This document shows, one piece after another, positions 37,195-45,492 of a stretch of DNA of 63,948 bases. A model generated the notes under the pieces. It was not told the DNA's origin. It saw only the letters and a list, made by a program, of their open reading frames with translations, and did no database searches. The stretch is from assembly GCA_964648465.1 (NCBI GenBank), contig CAZYMU010000016.1, forward strand, positions 1 through 63,948, written 5' to 3'. The translations under genes were made by a program, and so were the position numbers. Every line of letters begins with the position of its first letter. The first letter of the stretch is position 1. Origin of the DNA: Aminicenans sp964648465. Lineage in GTDB: Bacteria > Acidobacteriota > Aminicenantia > Aminicenantales > Aminicenantaceae.

Positions 37195-38397
37195 ATGTTG
37201 AAGAAAATTCCTAGCTACGTTTGGACATTTGCCGCACTTTTATTCGGGATCCTACTCGGTGGGCTCTTCCCTGAATCATTAAATCCTGTTGCCGTGGCAA
37301 CACGACACTTCATAAATTTTATAATCAAAATTGTTCCTGTTTTGATATTCTTTGCTTTGAGCCCTGCCATAGCATCACTTGTCAAGCGAGGATTAGCTGG
37401 GAAATTTGCTAGCTCAGTTGTTTTATGGTATGTGTTGAGTTCCACGATTGCTGGTCTACTTGGAGTTGTCAGCTCATCTCTTATTTTTCATATCCCTTTT
37501 TCTGCAAAGACAACAGGCTCTACATCTGGTGTTTTCGATATGTTTCAAATTCTTGGTAAACACGGTGCTTCCATTCCTTTATTATCCATAATTGTAGCTA
37601 TTGTTATTGGGGCCATAGCGGTTTGGATTACACCTCTCTATAAATTGTTAAACAAGGTCCAAAAAAGCGTAACAACCATAGGCCGTTCGATTGGATACAT
37701 CATGGTTCCGCTCATTCTCTGTTTCGGGATCACCATTGGCGTCCGATTCGGTGCACGAATAGGGATGGGACACTATCTCACAATGGTCATGTACACTTTT
37801 GTTCTCTGCCTGGTTTGGTGGTTATTTTATGTCTACGTTGTCATTAAAACTCTTGCCAAACAGCCAGTTAAAAAAGTTATCAATGAATATTTCACGCCAA
37901 CTGCTTTAATTGCGGCTGGTACATGTTCTTCTATGGCTACACTCCCCGTGAATTTGGCTTTTGCTAAAAAATATGGGGTCCGCGATGAAGTTGCAGATTT
38001 TGTAATCCCGTTTGGAGCAGTTTTTAATCTCAATGCAAGTGCGCTTGCCTATCTTGCCTATGCTCCCTTTGTTATGTCTTACATATATCACTTCGAAATA
38101 AGCTGGACAATGCTATTTATGGCCTGGCCCGCTTTGGTGCTTTTCACTATCGCTGCTCCAGGACTTCCAGCAGGAATGGGAACATCTTTATGGGCAGCGA
38201 CATTGTTTGCATCAATGATGGGCCTTGAAGATCCCACAAAAGCAACATTTATCGCCACATGGATCGCTCTATCTGGAGGTCTTCCAGATATGTTTCGAAC
38301 TGTTATCAACTCTACAGGCGACGGATTTACAGCCATCGTCTTCGATCACTTTTTTAACAGATATTTCAACAAAAATAATAATTCTCGTGGGAAGTGA
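37195..38397 (+). CDS. Dicarboxylate/amino-acid:cation symporter (DAACS family)
   Basis: 400 residues with about eight membrane helices and two re-entrant hairpins. Family marks are the serine-rich stretch near AAGTCSSMATLPVNLAFAKK (HP1) and VIPFGAVFNLNASALAYLAY (TM7), then LPAGMGTSLW, and LSGGLPDMFRTVINSTGDGF, corresponding to the D..RT.vNv.gD motif of the substrate site in TM8. Members import glutamate, aspartate, serine or C4-dicarboxylates with Na+ or H+. Arg in the TM8 motif favours an acidic substrate. Directly behind the aminopeptidase gene, it would take up the amino acid that the pathway uses. Confidence 0.88.
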   Translation: MLKKIPSYVWTFAALLFGILLGGLFPESLNPVAVATRHFINFIIKIVPVLIFFALSPAIASLVKRGLAGKFASSVVLWYVLSSTIAGLLGVVSSSLIFHIPFSAKTTGSTSGVFDMFQILGKHGASIPLLSIIVAIVIGAIAVWITPLYKLLNKVQKSVTTIGRSIGYIMVPLILCFGITIGVRFGARIGMGHYLTMVMYTFVLCLVWWLFYVYVVIKTLAKQPVKKVINEYFTPTALIAAGTCSSMATLPVNLAFAKKYGVRDEVADFVIPFGAVFNLNASALAYLAYAPFVMSYIYHFEISWTMLFMAWPALVLFTIAAPGLPAGMGTSLWAATLFASMMGLEDPTKATFIATWIALSGGLPDMFRTVINSTGDGFTAIVFDHFFNRYFNKNNNSRGK

Positions 38398-38472
38398 AAA
38401 AATCTTGGGCCTTAAGAGGGTATAATTAAAAAATTGTTGTATATGTTATTGCAAAACAACTAAAACAAGTAG

Positions 38473-39189
38473 CTATTTTATTTGTTCTTCATTTGCTAAA
38501 TATTTCTTGATTCCTTCCTGGTATGCTTGTGATTTTAATAGTGAACCTCTGTGGATGAGCATCATGTCCGCCAATTTCTCTTTATCTTTCTTTTTGATAG
38601 CAGTCATCAAATCCTTGTGCAGTTTTAAAGATCTCTGAAGCGCACCGGGTGTTTTAAATGCATGAATTCGAGCAAACGTATATCTTTGCATCTTATCCCT
38701 TATATAATGAAGCAGTTCTCTCAGCAGCTCGTTCGGGACCGCCTTCCAAACCTCGTTATGAAAATTTACGTTAAGTTCCAAATATTTTTCAATGGTATCG
38801 AGTGTGCAATATTTTTCCATTCTTTTGTGAATTCTTTCAAGCTTTTGAAAATCTTTTGATGTGATTCTATCGACTGCCAAGCTAATGGCTAATCTATCAA
38901 GGGCGCCCAGGACTTGGAAAATTTCGCGTAATTCATCATAGGATATCTCTTTAACCACAGCTCTTCGGTACGAATCTATTTGAACAAATCCTTCCTGGGC
39001 TAATCGTAATACGGCTTCTCTCACAGGCGTTCGACTCACTCGGAAATACTCGGCAAGTTCTTTCTCGTTTATCCTCTGATTGGTCTTTAGCTCACTATTA
39101 ATAATCGATTCTTTAAGGCTGTTATAAATAAAATCACTCATAGTTCGAGGAGATGACATAGGGAAATTGGGCTGTTTTTTATTTATCAT
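38473..39189 (-). CDS. GntR-family regulator with FCD ligand domain
   Basis: About 238 residues. The N-terminal winged helix reads INEKELAEYFRVSRTPVREAVLRLAQEGFV (read across two halves), the GntR signature. The all-helical FCD domain has the metal-ligand pattern of FadR-like regulators: NFHNEVW, SLKLHKDLM and MMLIHRGS histidines. It probably senses an organic or amino acid and represses the convergent aminopeptidase-symporter pair. The N-terminal start is uncertain: a GTG at 39246 is open, but only the ATG at 39189 has a GAGGA-like site at about ten bases. It abuts the left IS4 copy. Confidence 0.85.
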   Translation of the reverse strand: MINKKQPNFPMSSPRTMSDFIYNSLKESIINSELKTNQRINEKELAEYFRVSRTPVREAVLRLAQEGFVQIDSYRRAVVKEISYDELREIFQVLGALDRLAISLAVDRITSKDFQKLERIHKRMEKYCTLDTIEKYLELNVNFHNEVWKAVPNELLRELLHYIRDKMQRYTFARIHAFKTPGALQRSLKLHKDLMTAIKKKDKEKLADMMLIHRGSLLKSQAYQEGIKKYLANEEQIK

Positions 39190-39327
39190 TTTTTTATGTA
39201 TCCTCATTTTTTCGAATTTATGTTTTGTGAAAATCATAATCAGCACAACTAATTATATATAATCACTAGTGTCCGATTATAAATCGAATAAATTCAATTG
39301 TTTCCGAGCATCATAATCGAAAGTTTG

Positions 39328-39420
39328 TGTAAATGGCAAGGACTTTTCCTATAGTTGTGGACAGGACTTTTCCCATGGTCTTGGAAGGTAGTTTTCCTAT
39401 AGCTTCGGAAAACAGAAATA
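39328..39420. repeat. Terminal repeats of an IS21-type element
   Basis: Three imperfect units of about 26 bp with core GGACTTTTCC(T/C)AT or AGTTTTCCTAT, each followed by a G/T-rich linker, lie just outside the istB remnant. Multiple terminal repeats of this form are typical for IS21-family ends. Confidence 0.6.
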
Positions 39421-39446
39421 CCATTTTCCAGTGTGCCGGAAATGAT

Positions 39447-39749
39447 TTAAACCTCCTTATTTATATTTTTAATTCTATAAGATTCACCATCCAGGGTAAA
39501 GACTCTGGCGTAATGTAATAACCTGTCCAAAAGAGCTGTGGTCATAATACTGTTACCCATCATTTCTGCCCAGGCGTCAAAGCTTTTATTGGAAGTGACT
39601 ATTATTGATAATTTTTCATACATATCACTTATCATGCCGAAAAAGAGATTAGCCTCGCGTTTTTCAATGGAGGTATAGCCTATCTCGTCTATAACCATGA
39701 GTGATGACTTCATTATGCGTCTTATCCTGTATTCAGATTTCTTATGCAC
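39447..39749 (-). pseudogene. istB: IS21 istB ATPase, C-terminal fragment
   Basis: The reading KSSLMVIDEIGYTSIEKREA (Walker B and following), then NLFFGMISDMYEKLSIIVTS (sensor 1), then TTALLDRLLHYARVFTLDGE is the C-terminal half of the IstB helper ATPase. The Walker A half is lost where the IS3 end (39756-39780) joins. IstA is absent. Confidence 0.85.
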
Positions 39750-39755
39750 TTCAGC

Positions 39756-40113
39756 TGGAGTTCCCCCGAAAAAACGGACATCCTAAAAAGTTTGATTGCA
39801 TCCTTATAATACTCCAAAGGGCTTTTATAATTCAAGGCAGAATGTCTTCTCTGCCGATTATAAAAGATTTCGATGTATTCAAATATGGCTCGACGGGCTT
39901 GATCTTTACTATGAAAAGTCATTAAGTAAACAAGTTCTTTTTTCAACGAGCTGAAGACCGACTCCATCATGGCATTATCAAAACAATTCCCTTTATTAGA
40001 CATGCTCTGACGGATATGCCACGTTTTTAATATCTTTTTCACTTTGTCACTAGCATACTGACTTCCACTATCAGAGTGGAAAATGAGTCCTAGCTGAGGA
40101 GGGGGCGGCTTAA
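39756..40113 (-). pseudogene. IS3-family transposase C-terminal fragment with intact right end
   Basis: The reading IFHSDSGSQYASDKVKKILK, then NKGNCFDNAMMESVFSSLKK (catalytic Glu) and YNRQRRHSALNYKSPLEYYK is the end of an rve-type OrfB of the IS150-like group. Behind it, the complement of 39756-39780 reads TGTCCGTTTTTTCGGGGGAA, an IS3 terminal repeat, directly joined to istB. The N-terminal part is cut at about 40113 by the IS4 sequence. It differs from the IS3 at 27892. Confidence 0.85.
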
Positions 40114-40145
40114 TGGCCTTGCTCAAAAAGGGACACACTGAAAAT

Positions 40146-41206
40146 TTACAAAATTGTGTAGAGATTTAGCTCTATTTTCTGTATTTTTCTAATCATCGCC
40201 ACCATTACATAGATGCTTATTGCAATCCATATCTGGGTTTTCACTGCATTTGGAGAAGTCCCAAAGAATGCTTTTATTTTCAAATGCTGTTTCATCCACT
40301 TGAAAAATAATTCCACTTTCCAGCGGTTACGATATAATTCTGCTACAGTCAGCGCTGGAATGTCAAAATTGTTTGTTAGAAACACTAAGATCTTATCTAT
40401 TTGGCTATCGTGATATTTGACTCTCCGCAGTTTGTCGGGGTAGCTCTTTCGTGTGTTAAAACCGCTGAGGCGAATGACCTGGTCGCAGTGGAGACTAGTT
40501 GACTTGTCGACTTTTTTGGATTGCGTCCGGTAAAATTTCATATTCTTTTTTGCGCGGATTATGAAATACCCAAAGTTCTCTTTAATTCGATAAAGCCTTT
40601 CAAAGTCAAGATACCCCCTATCCATGATATAAAAAGATCCCGGCTCGGGAATAAGCACATCAAGGATATTGACATCGTGTACCAGACCGCTTGTAATCTC
40701 AATAAATACCGGTATTGACCCCTGAATATTAAATAAAGTATGAAGTTTGACCGCCCCTTTGTTTTTCCGAAATTTTGCCCAAGGAAAAAGAGATAAACAC
40801 AAATCGATTGCCGTTGAATCCAGAGCATAAATGGTATTATCAAGATCACTAATAAAATCAGGATCATCTTGGTAGAGTTTACGGGCATGAAAAATGAGCA
40901 CCTGGGCAAACTCAGCATAAATGCGCCAATCTCTTTTCCATTTGGCATGAGCGAGATTCGTACGGGTAACATTCCCTTTGATTCCCATGTGATACAGTTT
41001 ATTCGGTTGTGCATTCAAGCACAGGCTTCTATATCACGCAAACTTTCCCTATAGGTCAATTGTGCAAAACTCATACATAAAAATTGATCCCAACAACTGA
41101 ATTGTCGTATTCTATAATTACCCTTATATTTGATGACTCGTTTATCAAACCCATATTTCGGTATGAATGACATAATTTTGGAGAAAATTGTTTTGCCGGT
41201 ATACAT
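40146..41206 (-). pseudogene. IS4-family transposase (DUF4372 type), frameshifted
   Basis: The N-part (41206-41015) reads IFSKIMSFIPKYGFDKRVIK and CWDQFLCMSFAQLTYRESLR, the DUF4372 domain. After DIEAC a TG duplication (about 41022-41026, TGTGC instead of TGC) shifts the frame. The second reading continues NAQPNKLYHMGIKGNVTRTN to the end with ALDSTAIDLCLSLFPWAKFR (DDE Asp), YIMDRGYLDFERLY (second Asp) and YRNRWKVELFFKWMKQHLKI (Glu, YREK-like). Apart from the 2-bp insertion the gene looks intact, about 350 codons. Confidence 0.88.
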
Positions 41207-41467
41207 GTGTCACCTCTCTATGGTTAGAGAAGTAATACACGAGATTTAAAGATGAATTCAAATCGAAAAATCCTTTTTCACGGCTTTCATTATTAAATTC
41301 AATGATTTACAAAACTTTTGCATTTTTTAATAGGACAGTAGTGATAATATATATAAAACAAAAGGAAAAATTCAAATCAGCACTAAGAGAATTTTCACAA
41401 TTTAAAATTTTCATGAAATTCAGCATTATATCACTTCAACAACTTTAAAATGATTTCATTTTTCCTC

Positions 41468-41495
41468 TTGACAATTTAAATAAAAATGCTATTTT
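41468..41495 (+). promoter_or_regulatory. Possible sigma-70-type promoter for the small acidic protein gene
   Basis: TTGACA (41468-41473), 16-bp spacer, extended -10 TGCTATTTT (hexamer 41490-41495). The start would lie only about 11 bases before the ATG at 41513, at the ribosome-binding site, which makes the call tentative. Confidence 0.4.
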
Positions 41496-41512
41496 TTCCT
41501 TGAGGACACAAA

Positions 41513-41845
41513 ATGGAAGAAATAGAAATTTCAAGCTGGTTAACACTGGATGCCATACAAGACTCAGCAGAAATTGTTGAAACTGTTGGAGACCTCCAAC
41601 TAGGGCACGGAAAATATATATTCTGCACGATAGAGGATGACTATCTTGAATTAGGCTACCTTGACACTGCTTCCAACTTTTTAAGACGTTATGAAGATGA
41701 AGAAGAATTTAAATCTGCCTTGACAGAACGAAAAGAAGAAATGGGAGAAATCTCCTACGATGAAGACCAAAGTTTTAACAATGACTTCGAAGACGATATA
41801 GATGGAGAGGGTTCTAACTCTAAGCAAGATAGTGAAGACTTTTAA
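41513..41845 (+). CDS. Small acidic protein of unknown function
   Basis: 110 residues without signal peptide or membrane segment. The first 65 residues look folded (SSWLTLDAIQDSAEIVETVG, IFCTIEDDYLELGYLDTASN); the last 45 are rich in Glu, Asp and Ser and are probably disordered. Ribosome-binding site GAGGA lies upstream of the ATG. I recognise no family. It lies between the IS4 copy B and mutS, outside the IS-bounded island. Confidence 0.6.
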   Translation: MEEIEISSWLTLDAIQDSAEIVETVGDLQLGHGKYIFCTIEDDYLELGYLDTASNFLRRYEDEEEFKSALTERKEEMGEISYDEDQSFNNDFEDDIDGEGSNSKQDSEDF

Positions 41846-41947
41846 CCTGAATAATCCAGGTTAACATACTTCCTCTTTTCAAGATGTCCTATACCGCCAG
41901 TTCTTTCATTCCCCTCAACCAATCCTAATTCAATTCCGGCATACTCC

Positions 41948-44581
41948 TCATTCTTTGGCTTTATCCAGTTTTGCTTTCAACTCATTAAACAAATTTAGAG
42001 CATCTAAAGGTGTAAGAGAATCTATGCTGCGGTTCTCAATTTCTTCTTTTATATTCTCCAGAATAACTTGCTCTTTGTCTTCTTGGAATAATAAAAATTG
42101 GGATTTATCCCTTCTTTTAGAAGAACAATACGCAATCCTTGGATGGCCTGTATCATCAAGTTCCTGTTTTTCCAAGTTAAAAAGAATTTCCTTTGCCCTG
42201 TCTATAACATTCCTGGGAATGCCTGCAAGTTTGGCAACATGAATACCATAGCTTTGATCGGATGCTCCAGGAACGATCTTTCTCAGGAAAATAATATCAT
42301 CCTTATGCTCTTTTACAGAGACATGATAATTTTTCACGCGATTCAGTGTCAGAGCAAGCTCTGTTAACTCATGGTAATGAGTCGCAAAAAGAGTTTTTGC
42401 CCGTATTCCTTCCTTTTCATGAAGATATTCAGTAATCGCCCAGGCTATGCTGATGCCATCAAAAGTGCTTGTCCCTCTTCCCACTTCATCAAGCAGAATC
42501 AGGCTTTTTGAAGTGGAATTGTTTAATATGTTTGCCGTCTCCAGCATTTCCACCATGAAAGTTGACTGGCCGACACTTAAAAGATCCATTGCTCCAATTC
42601 GAGTAAAAATGCGGTCCACGACACCTATCTCAGCCTCTTTTGCCGGAACAAAAGAACCCATCTGAGCAAGGATGCAGATGAGAGCCACCTGCCTTAAATA
42701 GGTAGATTTCCCACCCATGTTGGGTCCAGTTACGATCAGGATCTGTTTACCTTCTCTATCCAAATATGTATCATTGGGGATAAAAGGCTCTTCATTGGTC
42801 ATTTCAATAACAGGATGGCGCCCTCTTACAATTTTAATCCTGTCTTCATCATCTACATGCGGGCAGCAATAGTCTCGCTGTGAAGCAAGCTCAGCCAGGG
42901 AAGAAAACAAATCCAAAGAGGCTATATCAGAGGAAACTTTCTGGAGTCTTGAGACTTCTCTTGATATTTCTTCTCTGACCTCAAGAAAAAGATTGTATTC
43001 TAATTTACAAATACGCTGCTCCGCATTGAGTACTTTCTCTTCATATTCTTTTAGTTCCGGTGTGATGAAACGTTCAGAGTTAACCAAGGTCTGCTTCCGG
43101 ATATAATCAGGAGGAACTGATGATAAATTCGGCTTTGTCACATCAATAAAATATCCAAACACTTTGTTATATCGAACTTTTAGAGAAGAAATGCCTGTTC
43201 TTTCCCTCTCTTTTTTTTCAAGAAGAGTAATAAATGATTTGCCTGAACGGCTTATCTTTCTTAGCTCATCCAGTTCGGAATTATATTCCTCTTTAATGAT
43301 CCTCCCTTCAGTGAGCAGGAAAGCAGGTTCATCAAGGATAGCACGGTCAATCAATTCCACAATATCCCGGGCGTTATCCCACTTTTCATGAATTTTTTTT
43401 ACTTTTTTTGACAGAAAAGACTCTATCAAGGATTGAATTTCCGGGAGATACAGGAGCGAATTCTTTAAACACACAAGGTCTCTTGCATTAGCAACCGCAA
43501 GGGAAATTTTTCCTGTGAGACGCTCGAGATCTAATATTACTTTCAGGCTCTCCCTCAATTCCTTGCGTGCAATTGTATTGTTGAGAAATTCTGCTACAGA
43601 ATCCTGCCTCCCCTTAATTTCAGAACAATCCAGTAAAGGCTGAAGTAGACAGGACCTTATAAATCTTCCCCCCATAGAAGTAACCGTGAAATCGATAATA
43701 TCCAAAAAAGAATCCTTCAGACGTCCATCCCTTAAATTTTTCAACAGTTCCAGGTTTTTTATCGTCGAAGTGTCAAGGATCATATTTTCATCCGACTGGA
43801 TATAGGAAAGATTATTAATCAATGAAAGTGAATCTTTTCTTAACTTCTTAAGATAAAACAAGAGGGCTCCTGCTGATTCTACAGCAAAATGCTTATCAGC
43901 AAGGCCGAAACCGCCTAAAGACTTGACCCGGAAATGATCCTGTAAACAATTTTTTGCATGGTTAAGATCAAAAACCCAATCCTCCTGAGGACTCTTCAGA
44001 ATAGATGCCATGCCATTCTTTGAAAGAATGTTATTGACACGTGCTTCCTGACTCTCTGGAAAAATGACCTCCCTTGGACAAACTTTAAAAAGCTCATCCA
44101 CAATGTTCCTTTTTCCCTTCGGATCACTCTGGGCCGCTTTTAACTGGCCTGAGGCCAGATCAATAAGAGCCAATCCCCAGCCTTCATCCTGGAGGCAGAG
44201 ACTCACAATATAAGTATTCTCCTTTGCTGTTTCCGGCTCTAATTCTATAGCTGTCCCTGGAGTTAAAACCTTAACCACATCCCTCTTAACCACACCCTTT
44301 GCTTTTTTCGGATCTTCAACCTGTTCACATATTGCAACCTTAAATCCATGCCTGAGAAGTTTGGCCAAATATGAATCAACTGCATGGTAAGGGACACCAC
44401 ACATAGGCACTTTCTGGCGGGAAGTCAATGCAATTTCTAATATTGGAGATGCAATTTTTGCATCCACATAGAACATTTCATAGAAATCTCCCAGCCGAAA
44501 AAACAACAGTGCATCCTTATAGTCTTTCTTGATGCGAAAATACTGCTCCATCATCGGAGTAGTAGAATTATTCTTTCCCAT
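41948..44581 (-). CDS. mutS: DNA mismatch repair protein MutS
   Basis: Recognises mispaired bases and starts repair in the cytoplasm. The 877-residue protein begins MMEQYFRIKKDYKDALLFFR, and the mismatch-contacting motif is present as LGDFYEMFYVDA (F-x-E). The clamp and lever domains follow, then the ABC-type ATPase with Walker A GPNMGGKST, signature STFMVEMLE, Walker B LILLDEVGRGTSTFDG and FATHYHEL, and the C-terminal dimerisation helices. Length is typical of MutS1. It is transcribed alone; mutL is not in the window. Confidence 0.97.
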   Translation of the reverse strand: MGKNNSTTPMMEQYFRIKKDYKDALLFFRLGDFYEMFYVDAKIASPILEIALTSRQKVPMCGVPYHAVDSYLAKLLRHGFKVAICEQVEDPKKAKGVVKRDVVKVLTPGTAIELEPETAKENTYIVSLCLQDEGWGLALIDLASGQLKAAQSDPKGKRNIVDELFKVCPREVIFPESQEARVNNILSKNGMASILKSPQEDWVFDLNHAKNCLQDHFRVKSLGGFGLADKHFAVESAGALLFYLKKLRKDSLSLINNLSYIQSDENMILDTSTIKNLELLKNLRDGRLKDSFLDIIDFTVTSMGGRFIRSCLLQPLLDCSEIKGRQDSVAEFLNNTIARKELRESLKVILDLERLTGKISLAVANARDLVCLKNSLLYLPEIQSLIESFLSKKVKKIHEKWDNARDIVELIDRAILDEPAFLLTEGRIIKEEYNSELDELRKISRSGKSFITLLEKKERERTGISSLKVRYNKVFGYFIDVTKPNLSSVPPDYIRKQTLVNSERFITPELKEYEEKVLNAEQRICKLEYNLFLEVREEISREVSRLQKVSSDIASLDLFSSLAELASQRDYCCPHVDDEDRIKIVRGRHPVIEMTNEEPFIPNDTYLDREGKQILIVTGPNMGGKSTYLRQVALICILAQMGSFVPAKEAEIGVVDRIFTRIGAMDLLSVGQSTFMVEMLETANILNNSTSKSLILLDEVGRGTSTFDGISIAWAITEYLHEKEGIRAKTLFATHYHELTELALTLNRVKNYHVSVKEHKDDIIFLRKIVPGASDQSYGIHVAKLAGIPRNVIDRAKEILFNLEKQELDDTGHPRIAYCSSKRRDKSQFLLFQEDKEQVILENIKEEIENRSIDSLTPLDALNLFNELKAKLDKAKE

Positions 44582-44800
44582 TTTCTCAAATCAACTATAC
44601 TTTTTAAGCCATGATTTTTCAAGAGTGTAAAATTAACCCTATGCTAGATCACAACCTAACAGCGTAAAGCAAATGAATTTCATAACAAATTTACTTATAT
44701 CAGCGTATTGTATAAAATGGAATGGATGACTTGTTTCTGTTTTGGTTTTGTTCAATTCACACAGATATCCAGAAATATTTTTACTGAAATAAGAATCTAA

Positions 44801-45481
44801 ATGTTAAAACGTTATATGCTGACTGTGTTTTTATCCATGTTTCTCTGTACCTTTTTTACAGTATATTTATACGCCCAGGAAGAGCAGGTTAATATTAAGG
44901 AACTTAAAAAGAATGCAACGAAAGTGTTTATTGACTGCCCAAGATGCGACATTGATTATATTAAAACAGAAATTACATTTGTGAATTATGTCTGGGACAG
45001 GAAAGAAGCTGATGTCCATGTTCTTATCACTACCCAAAGGACCGGCAGCGGCGGCATTGAAGACACAATTGCATTGATCGGCCAGAAGAATTATTCAGAT
45101 ATGCAGAATACTCTAAAATATATCTCAAACCCGACAGATACAGAAGATGAAATCAGGCACGGACTTGTTCATGTCTTGAAAATGAGCATTGTTCCTTATG
45201 CAGCAAGGACACCGCTTGCAGATCAAATTTCTGTTTCATTCAAAGAGAAAGTAAAACCAACCGACCTAGAAGACAAATGGCATTTCTGGGTTTTCAGTCT
45301 CAGCGCAGACAGTTTCCTGTACGGGCAGAAAACAACAAGTTCCGCCATGGTCTTCGGCAGCGCTTCAAAGATTCACGATCAGCTTTCACTGCCAAAAGGC
45401 GGGGCAAGCTTCGAAGAAATCCTGCTGCGGAGAAGGGAACTTGCCTGCAGGGCAAACGATTTCCAATCCTTTTTTCATTAA
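44801..45481 (+). CDS. Secreted protein of unknown function, possibly truncated
   Basis: 226 residues with a signal peptide (ends TVYLYAQ). The conserved-looking core is KVFIDCPRCDIDYIKTEITF, VNYVWDRKEADVHVLITTQR, TGSGGIEDTIALIGQKNY and ISNPTDTEDEIRHGLVHVLK. From memory of similar proteins in this phylum, the region up to EDKWHFWVFSLSADSF is normally followed by a beta-strand-rich outer-membrane-like part. Here that part is replaced by a short unrelated tail after about residue 175. I give no function. It converges on the amidase gene, 11 bp between stops. Confidence 0.65.
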   Translation: MLKRYMLTVFLSMFLCTFFTVYLYAQEEQVNIKELKKNATKVFIDCPRCDIDYIKTEITFVNYVWDRKEADVHVLITTQRTGSGGIEDTIALIGQKNYSDMQNTLKYISNPTDTEDEIRHGLVHVLKMSIVPYAARTPLADQISVSFKEKVKPTDLEDKWHFWVFSLSADSFLYGQKTTSSAMVFGSASKIHDQLSLPKGGASFEEILLRRRELACRANDFQSFFH

Positions 45482-45492
45482 TTAGAATCATA

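Larger units (their letters stand above)
39264..41343 (-). mobile_element. IS4-type element copy B, interrupted by IS21 and IS3 remnants
   Basis: Left end CACTAGTGTCCG at 39264 and right end GGACAGTAGTG at 41343 are nearly identical to those of copy A. Between 39328 and about 40113 foreign IS21 and IS3 sequence replaces about 35 bp present in copy A. From about 40117 the two copies match again. The transposase gene is nearly whole but frameshifted. Flanks: right ataatatat, left atatataat, so no clean duplication. Both copies have the same orientation and bound a 16-kb segment. Confidence 0.82.
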
